NCBI RefSeq assembly: GCF_000214375.1
Contig: NC_015578.1
Location: forward strand, 3,658,001 to 3,722,000
Reading direction: 5' to 3'
DNA length: 64,000 nt
DNA from: Treponema primitia ZAS-2
GTDB lineage: Bacteria; Spirochaetota; Spirochaetia; Treponematales; Breznakiellaceae
The stretch's first letter is position 1; every line of letters starts with the position of its first letter. This document shows positions 42,288 to 50,285 of this stretch, piece by piece. Under the pieces are notes generated by a model. It saw only the letters and a list, made by a program, of their open reading frames with translations, was not told the DNA's origin and ran no database searches. The position numbers and the translations under genes were made by a program.

Positions 42288-43397
42288 TTATCGTTTTCTT
42301 TGCAATATTTTAACAAACTCAATAAAACTAATTTCTTGATTAGCCAATTGGTTCAAATACTGTTCATTCCCTGAAATAAAGGCTTTGATCTGTTTCAATT
42401 CATCATCACTTAAATTGATTTCAATATCCTTTACCAATATTCGGGGATGTTCTTCAATGCTCATGGAAACCATTTTTGTACGATCTATTTTATCATCAGT
42501 ATTGGACTTAAATTTTAGTCGTTTATACTTTCCGATATTTTCCCATGCACCAATATCGTCCACTAATAGCTCTACCGGCAATCCGCTTTCCTCTTTAGAC
42601 AAGCGGCTCATATATTCCATCCGTATATTTTCAGCAATATTCTCATCTTCCGTTTGTAGCCCATTGTCCCAATAATCACCTTTACCAATGTTTTCAATAA
42701 AATGCTGATGATCGGTTTTTACTTCAACCCAAATCTCATTTATCCTCAATATATCAAACCATGAAAAAATATGACAATCCAACAATTGATGTATACCATA
42801 CCCTATATAATACTCGTCAAATTGACCGCTAAAGTACTCGCCATTCCAGTTGGTATCATCTTTCAAAAATCTTAAATATTCCGGGCCAAATCTACCATCA
42901 ATAATATCATCGGTCCATAAATATTCCGGTAGCGAGGAATACAGTACCCAGTAAATACCTTCTCCCCGCTCCGTTAATTCTCCGGTCTTATTGTCAATTT
43001 CAAGAATAAATGGCGATAACTTTATCCGAATGTTAAAATCATCCAAAAAACTATCATTTGAATTTAGTTTTTTGGTTAATTTATCATACAGTATTGCTGC
43101 TTCATCATATGCTTTCTTAAATCCGCTAATAATTTTATCGTTCAATTCAAGAAAATGCCTTTTGTTCTTTTCAGTCCAGGAAAAATGTCTATCAAGCTTT
43201 ATACGTCTTTCTAACAATATTTTTTCCAATAAGCCGGTTTCACCCTTGTTGTAATATGGATGTAGCAATTTATGATATTTACAAGCCATATCTTCAAGGT
43301 CGGTGACAGAACACATATCACGGAAATATAGACTTTTTTCTTCATAGGTTTGATTTAGCAGATTATTAAAAAAATCCCTATCATATATTTCACTCAT
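42288..43397 (-). CDS. uncharacterised protein, last gene of WYL-macro operon
   Basis: 369 residues, no signal or membrane segment. It is rich in acidic and aromatic residues. The C-terminal 60 residues are helical (LSDDELKQIKAFISGNEQYLN). A middle segment (GYGIHQLLDCHIFSWFDILRINEIWVEVK, in pieces IHQLLDCHIFSW and EIWVEVKTDHQHF) recalls proteins annotated only as hypothetical in accessory regions. I do not recognise a domain. Its ATG follows the NUDIX stop with no gap, so they are translated together. AT-rich like the whole island. The 162 bp between it and the Feo genes hold nothing that I can identify. Confidence 0.75.
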   Translation of the reverse strand: MSEIYDRDFFNNLLNQTYEEKSLYFRDMCSVTDLEDMACKYHKLLHPYYNKGETGLLEKILLERRIKLDRHFSWTEKNKRHFLELNDKIISGFKKAYDEAAILYDKLTKKLNSNDSFLDDFNIRIKLSPFILEIDNKTGELTERGEGIYWVLYSSLPEYLWTDDIIDGRFGPEYLRFLKDDTNWNGEYFSGQFDEYYIGYGIHQLLDCHIFSWFDILRINEIWVEVKTDHQHFIENIGKGDYWDNGLQTEDENIAENIRMEYMSRLSKEESGLPVELLVDDIGAWENIGKYKRLKFKSNTDDKIDRTKMVSMSIEEHPRILVKDIEINLSDDELKQIKAFISGNEQYLNQLANQEISFIEFVKILQRKR

Positions 43398-43871
43398 TCA
43401 TTTATTTACCTTACCATACTTATTTACATGAAACTTTCTAACAGCCTTCATCACGCCAAAATGAAGCGGCAAATCTTTTAGTTTGTCAAAAGTTACCCAT
43501 TTAAATTGTGAAAATTCATCAAAAGGGGTCGGGTTAATTCGTTTACCAATTTTGACCAGATATGTTTTCCAACGGAAGAACCAGAGGGCATTTATTGAGA
43601 CCACACCCGTTAAGGTATTGCCCAATTCTGACAGGATAAAACCCGTTTCTTCTTTAAATTCACGGACTGCTCCATCGTAAAAAGACTCGCCTTTTTCAAC
43701 TTTTCCGCCAGGAAACGACCATTTGCCTTTGCCGGGATTTCTTGTCCGTTTTCCAAGAAATACTGATACATTGTTAATTTCATCAACATGAAAAAGAGAA
43801 ATACCGGCGCCTTTATAACCACGAAGAAATTTTAATATACGATATAAAAACGTATGCTTGTATTTAGGCAT
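43398..43871 (-). CDS. NUDIX hydrolase
   Basis: 157-residue pyrophosphohydrolase. The Nudix box is complete: G56, E62, R70, E71, E74, E75, G77 in GGKVEKGESFYD and GAVREFKEETGF, fitting Gx5Ex7REUxEExGU. The fold begins with GAGISLFHVDEINNVSVFLGK (two pieces GAGISLFHVD, VSVFLGK). Nudix enzymes of this size act on NDP-sugars, ADP-ribose, oxidised nucleotides or capped RNA. Next to a macro-domain gene ADP-ribose chemistry is attractive but unproven. It is 87 bp behind the GIY-YIG gene and directly abuts the next gene. Confidence 0.88.
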   Translation of the reverse strand: MPKYKHTFLYRILKFLRGYKGAGISLFHVDEINNVSVFLGKRTRNPGKGKWSFPGGKVEKGESFYDGAVREFKEETGFILSELGNTLTGVVSINALWFFRWKTYLVKIGKRINPTPFDEFSQFKWVTFDKLKDLPLHFGVMKAVRKFHVNKYGKVNK

Positions 43872-43958
43872 TAGTGCGTCTCCTTTTACAGTAAGAAAAA
43901 TCTAAGTATAAGTACTACCCATCACGAAAATATTGTTCAAAAACATCCCTAGCCTCTT

Positions 43959-44798
43959 TTATTGCAATTCTTTCATTGTTTTACCATTGTTGTTTTTCCA
44001 CACATCTTGACCATTTACAGTTGAACCCAAAATAATGGATGCTGGCTGACTAGGACTACTGAAAATTGTGTTCTCTGTAAATTTATATTGGTCGTTTTCA
44101 AATACTAAAATACCGGCATCAATTAATTTTTCTCGATTCTTTTTGTATATAAATGAAGCTGTTACATCCTTACATACAGTAGAATCCTTTAGGACAATAT
44201 AATGATTATTTTCAATAACCATTCTTGCATAAATTCCTTTCGTTTTATTGTCAATGATAAAAGTATTAGTTTCCAGAATTATCTGTGCAGTAGTCGGTGA
44301 TAGACATAAAAACCCACATAATGGTAAAACCATTTTTAGTTGTCTGATGAATTCATCGACAATACTTTCATCGGCAAGTGATAAAGTTGAGAGCGTTGGT
44401 TTTGTCGCATTAAATATCTTAGAGTTTTTTGCCGAGTCAGATAACTGATAAAGCTTTGACTCCATGTTTTTTATATGCGCTTTTGTGAGCTCACCATCTT
44501 TAGTCGAAACAACAACAATGCATTCCTTAAATTCCAGCTTATCAGTTTTTAGATGTTGATTTAGTCTTTCCCGTAAAATTTCTGCCTCACCGATATACAC
44601 ACTATCAGAAAAATTGACATCATCACTATCATAACGTAATATATAAACGCCTGGATTTTCCAATTCTTTTCTTTCAAGCCATTCTGTAATACAGGCAATG
44701 GGCGAATATAACACCACCATTGACGAGCCACCAATGTCAATAATCTTTGGGCTATTTTCCGTATCATCCATTTGAAAGATTGTCACTTTTTTAGCCAT
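43959..44798 (-). CDS. GIY-YIG nuclease-domain protein with C-terminal DUF4357
   Basis: 279 residues. N-terminal GIY-YIG domain: GVYILRYD (residues 50-57), VYIGEAEILRERLNQH (67-82) with the catalytic arginine, and a likely catalytic Glu in NMESKLY. The C-terminal segment SSPSQPASIILGSTVNGQDV then KNNNGKTMKEL matches DUF4357, which is often fused to GIY-YIG or restriction-like proteins. It likely cleaves DNA or acts as a regulated nuclease. A strong AAGGAGG precedes ATG 44798, 12 bp after the upstream gene. Activity and target are unknown. Confidence 0.82.
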   Translation of the reverse strand: MAKKVTIFQMDDTENSPKIIDIGGSSMVVLYSPIACITEWLERKELENPGVYILRYDSDDVNFSDSVYIGEAEILRERLNQHLKTDKLEFKECIVVVSTKDGELTKAHIKNMESKLYQLSDSAKNSKIFNATKPTLSTLSLADESIVDEFIRQLKMVLPLCGFLCLSPTTAQIILETNTFIIDNKTKGIYARMVIENNHYIVLKDSTVCKDVTASFIYKKNREKLIDAGILVFENDQYKFTENTIFSSPSQPASIILGSTVNGQDVWKNNNGKTMKELQ

Positions 44799-44810
44799 TT
44801 CAATTCCTCC

Positions 44811-45653
44811 TTAATCCAGTACCCATCCGGCTTTTACCATTTCATGAACATCAGAATAATATTCCACATTCTCATCTTTGTCAACAACGGTATAAACACG
44901 GTTCAACGCATTAACCAGAGTAATATGCCCGTAAGTCCCATCATTGCGTTTCAGCATGACTCTACTCCTGGTCTCTAAGTCAACACCAAAAACAAGGTCG
45001 GGCAAATCATTTAATGTCCTTTTGATGACTTCATCACTCCACGGCCAGATTTCTTTTGGCTTGGGTGGCGGCTCTTTCAAATTCTCGTAGGAAGCTTCAA
45101 GATCACCGGAATTCACCTTGATATATATTCCAATCATATTATCAAAGGTGGTAAGAATTTCCTCATAGTCAATGTCGTTTAATTTGACAGCCTTTCCAAT
45201 GAAAATCGCTTCTACACCATCAGACGTTTTATTATTGATTTTCTGCACCTGGGTAATATCTACTATACTTCGATTTACTTCACGCCACATCGTATAATCA
45301 GAAAACAAATCAGGTGATTTATCATATAGCTTGTTAAAACTTTTATAACATTTTTTTAATTTAGGATCGTCTCTACGGAATGCATACATCCCTTTGTTTT
45401 GCAAAGGAAAAGATAAGCCGTACCAAAGTCTATCGGTACTATCAAGGGAAAGGCTAAACATAAAATCACGATGGCCTCCAAAAAGCAGTACCCAATTTCC
45501 CCACCATTGGAGAGTATCTTCGCTAATTAAAAAAAGGCGCTGAATTGCTTTTTTCCCCTGTAGTCCCATCTTGTACCGTATTACTTGAATCTCTCCAATG
45601 CGGTGAGTTTTTGCCTTTTCGTTCAGGATTTCACCTATTTGCGTAATCTTCAT
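44811..45653 (-). CDS. uncharacterised protein coupled to the macro-domain gene
   Basis: 280 residues, soluble. N-terminal part: IQVIRYKMGLQGKKAIQRLFLI followed by an aromatic-rich block (TLQWWGNWVLLFGGHRDFMFSL; both quoted in part: KKAIQRLFLI, WWGNWVLLFGGHRDF). A proline-rich linker (KEPPPKPKEIWPW) separates a small C-terminal domain that ends VHEMVKAGWVLD. I do not recognise a family. ATG 45653 has AAGGAGG and starts 10 bp after the macro-gene stop, so the two are made together; an open frame to 45731 would overlap that gene. It may be the effector or sensor of the module. Confidence 0.78.
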   Translation of the reverse strand: MKITQIGEILNEKAKTHRIGEIQVIRYKMGLQGKKAIQRLFLISEDTLQWWGNWVLLFGGHRDFMFSLSLDSTDRLWYGLSFPLQNKGMYAFRRDDPKLKKCYKSFNKLYDKSPDLFSDYTMWREVNRSIVDITQVQKINNKTSDGVEAIFIGKAVKLNDIDYEEILTTFDNMIGIYIKVNSGDLEASYENLKEPPPKPKEIWPWSDEVIKRTLNDLPDLVFGVDLETRSRVMLKRNDGTYGHITLVNALNRVYTVVDKDENVEYYSDVHEMVKAGWVLD

Positions 45654-45663
45654 CTTTTCCTCC

Positions 45664-46242
45664 TTATAAAATAGTATCTGCCTCTGCGAGATTGCGCGGA
45701 AACAAGGGAATCCTTCGTATAACGGAATCATACGCTTTCTTCATTTGAGTTGCACAGGACATTGGCGATATCAATCCGGTTAATGTTCCCAACCCAGGAC
45801 ACAAAACTTTTTTTATCGTATTCTCATTGTCTTTATTAAACTTGTTAATTTCTATCAATGCAGCACGAAAAGCCAAATATGCATTTATTGTTTTAGATAC
45901 ATCTTCGGGCAATCTCATCGTGGGAGCAGATATTAAATATTTAACATCTTTATTTTTAGTTTTAATCACCAATGCACTTCCAACAGGAAGTTCACCGTAA
46001 TAATCTTTTTGGATAGTCTTTTGTAATTTTTTCTGTAAATCCCATCCGAAGTAATGGCTGTACACCAAATCAATACCACCATCCATAAAACCAAAAGAGT
46101 TAGCCGGACTGACTATAGCATCTGCTTTTGCGTCAAATATATTTCCACAAGATACCTCAACATCTGAATACCCATTAAACACAGTAGCCCAGGCGTCTAC
46201 TATTTCTTTAGATAAATCCCTCAATAAAATTTTGACATTCAT
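45664..46242 (-). CDS. macro-domain protein
   Basis: 192-residue stand-alone macro domain, a binder or hydrolase of ADP-ribose groups. The ligand-binding segment is DAIVSPANSFGFMDGGIDLV (residues 41-60), where the conserved Asn of NAAN-type motifs is Asn48, and the phosphate loop is VLCPGLGTLTGLIS near residue 140. This SPANSFG variety is common in phage- and defence-associated macro proteins. ATG 46242 has TTAGGAGG upstream; the frame to 46272 lacks one. It follows the WYL regulator after 115 bp and is coupled to the unknown protein behind it. Confidence 0.88.
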   Translation of the reverse strand: MNVKILLRDLSKEIVDAWATVFNGYSDVEVSCGNIFDAKADAIVSPANSFGFMDGGIDLVYSHYFGWDLQKKLQKTIQKDYYGELPVGSALVIKTKNKDVKYLISAPTMRLPEDVSKTINAYLAFRAALIEINKFNKDNENTIKKVLCPGLGTLTGLISPMSCATQMKKAYDSVIRRIPLFPRNLAEADTIL

Positions 46243-46357
46243 TAATGAAATCCTCCTAAGAATTCGCAACATCGGTTTCTTTTTAAGACAAAAACCTATT
46301 TATCAGAACAATATATCTTTCAATAGCGCCTTACTTTTATTTTTCAAACTCTAATTT

Positions 46358-47389
46358 CTAAACCTTTTTTGCCAAAAGTGGCGAACGTTTACTATTTCCT
46401 TTCTGATAAAATGTTTGCAGCTGTTCTATTTCAAACCTCATTTTATCAACCAATTCCGGGGGACTTAAGACTTTAACCAGATGTCCCAGTGACAATACCC
46501 ACCGCTGAATTTCCTGAAACTCAGTTGATCTAAAGCTAACTTGTACCGTGTTATCATCAAGGGCTTTCACTGTCTGTTTGGGATGAAACGTGGCTTCACT
46601 TGCAAAAGACGTAGCATCTTTCTGAAACAACAATTCAAAAAGATACATCTTATTATCAGCAGGATGGACATCCGCAGAATTTTTTATATGATCCTGAATA
46701 TTGAAATTGACTGGAAGTTCAAAATAAGTACCTGTACCAAGCACTTTTTTGAACTTCTTTACAGAAAAAATACCCGATTTCCTATCATCGTTGCGATCAA
46801 GTGCAAGCAGGTAATAAATATGGTTCTGATAGAAAATATGTACAGGTTCAAGAGTTAGTGTAGAATATTTTCTATTTTCGGCAATCCAACATTGGGCTTT
46901 AATAACCTCTTTTTTAATAATGGCTGAATTTATTTCAGTAATAATATCATATTCGTATGAAATTCCAGGGTTAAAAAAATCACTGCCATCAAAATTGTTG
47001 ACTGGTAAATCCTTATCATATTTGTCCGGGACTACCGCAAGCAGTTTCTGGAATATCTTTTTGAATTTTGCCTCATAAGAATCTTCATCTTCTTCACTGT
47101 AAAATCTGTAGTATTGTTTAATTATCTCAAGTTCGGCTTCTGTGAAAAGAATACTCTTAATAAAGAAATTGGGTTCCGTATAATAAAAGCCATTACGGTC
47201 ACGGTCGAATTTCAAAGGAGCCTTGTATACATCACGTAAATAATCAATATCCCGGTTGATGGTACGGATACTGACTTCTAACTCCTTTGCTAAACCAGGG
47301 CAAGTGGGGTAGGAACCTAAACGGATTTTCTCATCAATTTTGAGTACCCGGCTAATTTGTATTTTTTTTTCGTTTTCCCCACCTTTCAT
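46358..47389 (-). CDS. WYL-domain transcriptional regulator
   Basis: 343-residue DeoR-like HTH plus WYL protein (YafY/PafBC/CapW/BrxR type). The N-terminal winged helix has CPGLAKELEVSIRTINRDID. The WYL part is seen in LEPVHIFYQNHIYYLLALD and VKKFKKVLGTGTYFELP. The C-terminal WCX segment follows (VSFRSTEFQEIQRWVLSLGH). WYL repressors of this kind control CBASS, BREX and other anti-phage loci and may sense nucleic acid or nucleotide ligands. ATG 47389 has GAGGAGG; the frame is open to 47434 within its own operator region. First gene of the minus-strand island operon. Confidence 0.88.
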   Translation of the reverse strand: MKGGENEKKIQISRVLKIDEKIRLGSYPTCPGLAKELEVSIRTINRDIDYLRDVYKAPLKFDRDRNGFYYTEPNFFIKSILFTEAELEIIKQYYRFYSEEDEDSYEAKFKKIFQKLLAVVPDKYDKDLPVNNFDGSDFFNPGISYEYDIITEINSAIIKKEVIKAQCWIAENRKYSTLTLEPVHIFYQNHIYYLLALDRNDDRKSGIFSVKKFKKVLGTGTYFELPVNFNIQDHIKNSADVHPADNKMYLFELLFQKDATSFASEATFHPKQTVKALDDNTVQVSFRSTEFQEIQRWVLSLGHLVKVLSPPELVDKMRFEIEQLQTFYQKGNSKRSPLLAKKV

Positions 47390-47416
47390 TTGGCAATCCT
47401 CCTCTTTATAGTTGAA

Positions 47417-47503
47417 AATATAGCACAGCATCATGCCATATACTGTCAGGGTGAAAAAAATTTAAAAAGGCAAAATAAATTATTGCCATGACAGTATTTG
47501 GCA
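47417..47503 (-). promoter_or_regulatory. promoter and paired operator of the WYL regulator
   Basis: An extended -10 box TGCTATATT (minus strand, 47425-47417) lies 28 bp before ATG 47389. TGCCATATACTGTCA (47434-47448) and TGACAGTATTTGGCA (47489-47503) are inverted copies of one 15-bp sequence with one mismatch, separated by 40 bp; the first covers the -35 position. A further GGCAA/TTGCC dyad lies between. This is the architecture of an autoregulated promoter with DNA looping or cooperative binding. Confidence 0.6.
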
Positions 47504-47664
47504 TAGTACTTAGAGTATATTGAGTATGTATGTTATACAAGAGGAATAAGGTAGTGGGTTAAAATCGCAAAAAGTGAGTCATTATGACACATTTTTTAAT
47601 AATGGCATTATTTTAGTCCAGAGTAATACGAGAATCCACCTGAAAAAATAAAAGGAGGTTGATC

Positions 47665-47811
47665 TTGGACGATGGTATAGGACCTGACATATCGATTTTA
47701 TATAAACAGGCGAGTAGCTCCAACAGTCAGAGCGGGACTCTTATAAGGTCACGGTTGATGGTGCAAATCCATCCTCGCCTAAACTTTTTAGGTAGTATCA
47801 GGGTTAAATAA
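47665..47811 (+). CDS. small ORF overlapping the tRNA-like gene
   Basis: A 48-codon frame beginning at TTG 47665 (MDDGIGPDISILYK...) with a near-perfect AGGAGG six bases upstream. It runs without stop through the whole tRNA-like sequence. The second half of the peptide is simply the translation of that structure, so coding value is doubtful. The strong ribosome binding site is real and could serve ribosome loading or leader regulation ahead of the 47845 gene. Confidence 0.3.
   Translation: MDDGIGPDISILYKQASSSNSQSGTLIRSRLMVQIHPRLNFLGSIRVK
47708..47781 (+). tRNA. tRNA-like RNA, putative anticodon UAU, non-canonical loops
   Basis: A complete cloverleaf can be drawn: acceptor AGGCGAG/CTCGCCT (7 bp), U8, D-stem GCTC/GAGC, anticodon arm GGACT-CTTATAA-GGTCA (four pairs) with anticodon UAU behind U33, five-base variable region and T-stem GATGG/CCATC. 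The D-loop CAACAGTCA lacks the GG pair and the T-loop is TGCAAAT rather than TTCRANY, so normal elbow contacts would be weak. No CCA is encoded. It lies in the 5' leader of the 47845 gene. It may be a decoy, cryptic or regulatory tRNA rather than a translational one. Confidence 0.55.
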
Positions 47812-47844
47812 AATTGAAAGCACAATTAAACCAGGTGAGGACGA

Positions 47845-48693
47845 ATGATAATGTATGTACAAGAATACCTTGATGATATTTCAGCGCAGAATATTTCTAA
47901 ATACCTGCAATTATCAAATGAAAATGTGCTTGAAAATAATATAGCGTATTTCATGAGCTTTATTAAGAGAAATCATATCTGCACACAATATGTATGCACA
48001 ACAACACGTGAAAAAGCATTGACATTTCTAAATAAATTGACAGACTATTTTAAGATAGAGTTTATCGATATTGATGAACTCTATAATGAAATAAAATGCA
48101 AAGCCACAATATTTATTCAGAGATCGTCCGAGTGGAACATAAAACCCATTACCTTGATCAGAAAAGGCACTGATCAATCAACCTTAAAATGCTATACCGC
48201 AAATACAATTTATACAAATTCATGGGGCTATAAATCAGAACAATCAGTTGCCAATATAGTTGTGAACAATGAAAGTGTTATTTGGATTAGTACTGAACAT
48301 GAAATGCCCCAATATTTTATCTACAAGGATGGTATATTTTTTTGTGTAAAATACCGGCATAAGGAAATTAATATAAAAAGAAATCTTGTTTATACTTTTA
48401 GAGAAATGGGCAACATGGATAATTCAAAACCCGATGATATACTAAATAATTATGACAAAATATCAATTAGTCCTATTGAAACTACTATTAATTTATCAGG
48501 CTATTTCTTCAAAGGCTTTTTTTATAAAGGGTTGTTATTTGACCGATACTGGAAAAGTGATTTATCGATGATAAAAAACATAGAATTTCTGGGAGATTTT
48601 ATAAAGGTTGAAATAGAAAATTTAACCTATCCACATAGTAATTATGTTTTATTGGATATTGATAATTGTAAAATTATTAACAAAATGTCATAA
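47845..48693 (+). CDS. uncharacterised island protein downstream of the tRNA-like gene
   Basis: 282 residues, soluble, AT-rich codon use. Predicted alpha/beta with many aromatic residues (YRHKEINIKRNLVYTFREMG in the middle, GYFFKGFFYKGLLFDRYWKSD after it). I do not recognise a family. GGTGAGGA precedes ATG 47845 (an ATG at 47851 is an alternative). It is divergent from the WYL operon, and the 455-bp spacer holds the paired operator, the tRNA-like gene and the short ORF. Its position suggests joint control with the minus-strand genes. Confidence 0.75.
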   Translation: MIMYVQEYLDDISAQNISKYLQLSNENVLENNIAYFMSFIKRNHICTQYVCTTTREKALTFLNKLTDYFKIEFIDIDELYNEIKCKATIFIQRSSEWNIKPITLIRKGTDQSTLKCYTANTIYTNSWGYKSEQSVANIVVNNESVIWISTEHEMPQYFIYKDGIFFCVKYRHKEINIKRNLVYTFREMGNMDNSKPDDILNNYDKISISPIETTINLSGYFFKGFFYKGLLFDRYWKSDLSMIKNIEFLGDFIKVEIENLTYPHSNYVLLDIDNCKIINKMS

Positions 48694-48704
48694 TATAGCC
48701 TATA

Positions 48705-50108
48705 CTATTTGTAAGGATTATACATATCGTCAAAATCCTTTAATTTAGGCAGCTCTTTTATGAGCATTTCGGGATTTGCTATTATATCATTACTGGTAAC
48801 ATCTAAATATTCAAGCTTTTTAAGGTTAGTAATCCAACTGGGAATTTCTGTAATCCAGGTGCTATGAAGATTGAGGATTTTCAATTTTGTTAAATTCCCT
48901 ATAAAATCAGGTAATGTTTTAAGTTTATTATGACTTATATCCAGCTCTGTTAAATCCTTTAGTTCGCCAATAAAATCAGGAATCCTGCCAAAAGAACTGA
49001 GACTGACTTTCCTTAACGTTTTAAGATTTTTCATTGACACTGGAAAACAAAAGTCGGGGGTAATGCTAGTGTAAATAGTTAAACATTTAAGAGATTTAAA
49101 ATTACCAAAATAATCAGGCAAGCTGGTTAATCGCGTTTCTGCAATAAAAAAATCCTTTAATGATAAAAGGTTCCCAAATGATTCCGGTAGAAAAGAAAAC
49201 CATGAACCCGGCCCTATTTTTTCTTCCAGTACGGGATGGTTATGTCTTTCCCAAAGCGTGAATAATTCGAGAGAACAAAGTTCGCCAAATGTCTCCGGTA
49301 AAGTTCTTAGCTTGTTTTCCGATAGCCTGATTTCTTTTAATTTTTTAAGACCACCAATTGAATCCGGTAATTCCGTTAATTCGTTACAACTTAGGTCTAA
49401 TAAGGTCAACTCGGGAAAATGACCGATCCATTTTGGCAATTGGATAAGGTTATTGCAGGTTAAATCAAGTTTATTTATCCAAGGCACGCCAGCTAATTCT
49501 TCCGGCAATTCGTTGATATAGAGAAATGACAAATCCAAATTTTTATAGTGCTTTTTTTTGCACCGATCTATTCGATGTAAAAATTCCTTTCGATTAAGTT
49601 CATTCTGTTTTTCAACAAGGGCAGGGAGATGTTTTATGTCATAACCACGGGTCTCTATTCGTTTAAGTTTAGGTAATTCAAGTATACTCTGCGGGACTTC
49701 TTTTAAGTCAACTATACTGATATCCAATACTTCCAGCGTGGTAAGTTTGCTGATAAAAGATGGAACCCTTTTAACGCCGGTGTTATCAAGAACCAACTTT
49801 TTTAAATGCGTTAAATTGGTCAAACTGTCGGGCAATTTTCGAATCTTCTGATTTGTACTGAGGTCAAGAATCTTTAAACTTTCCAGTTCACCAATCCATT
49901 CAGGCAAAACTCTAATATCCGTACATATTACAGAAAGGCTTGTAAGCCATGTTAATTGCCTGATTTCTTCGGGGAATAGATTAAGATATAAATCATAGCC
50001 AATTTCGAGGGATTTTTCATGTTGTTCTCGACATTTCTCGATTTTCTGAAGAGCTTCAAGTATTGCGTCTTTTTGCTTAATCAAAGCCTTTTCATTTTTC
50101 TTCTTCAT
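48705..50108 (-). CDS. leucine-rich-repeat protein
   Basis: 467 residues: a charged N-terminal helical segment (about 1-40), then about fifteen LRR units of bacterial type with the consensus LxxLDLSxNxLxxLPxxIGxL (examples LTELDISHNKLKTLPDFIG and LKEIRLSENKLRTLPETFG). No signal peptide, so cytoplasmic. LRR proteins of this type mediate protein binding; in bacteria some belong to conflict or surveillance systems, many are of unknown role. GGAGG precedes ATG 50108. It converges on the 47845 gene with an 11-bp gap, at the edge of the AT-rich island. Confidence 0.88.
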   Translation of the reverse strand: MKKKNEKALIKQKDAILEALQKIEKCREQHEKSLEIGYDLYLNLFPEEIRQLTWLTSLSVICTDIRVLPEWIGELESLKILDLSTNQKIRKLPDSLTNLTHLKKLVLDNTGVKRVPSFISKLTTLEVLDISIVDLKEVPQSILELPKLKRIETRGYDIKHLPALVEKQNELNRKEFLHRIDRCKKKHYKNLDLSFLYINELPEELAGVPWINKLDLTCNNLIQLPKWIGHFPELTLLDLSCNELTELPDSIGGLKKLKEIRLSENKLRTLPETFGELCSLELFTLWERHNHPVLEEKIGPGSWFSFLPESFGNLLSLKDFFIAETRLTSLPDYFGNFKSLKCLTIYTSITPDFCFPVSMKNLKTLRKVSLSSFGRIPDFIGELKDLTELDISHNKLKTLPDFIGNLTKLKILNLHSTWITEIPSWITNLKKLEYLDVTSNDIIANPEMLIKELPKLKDFDDMYNPYK

Positions 50109-50285
50109 TATGTACCTCCACGTTGGAGATTTGTACCCTCCATCAGGTCTTTACAATAAAATACACCACATAATATGACAAATAATGTCATGGCTTGATC
50201 TTTTTGATAAGAAAAATAATTATCTCTCCCCACACTCCAAACTTAGGACGAATAAATAAGCCGCTTTGGTAAAAAAGCAGATCGT

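Noticed and set aside
42288-47389. Assignment of the island to DarTG, Thoeris or an Rtc RNA-repair operon.
   Set aside because: No DarT transferase, SIR2/TIR protein, RtcB ligase, RtcA cyclase or KptA is visible. The macro domain alone is not enough.
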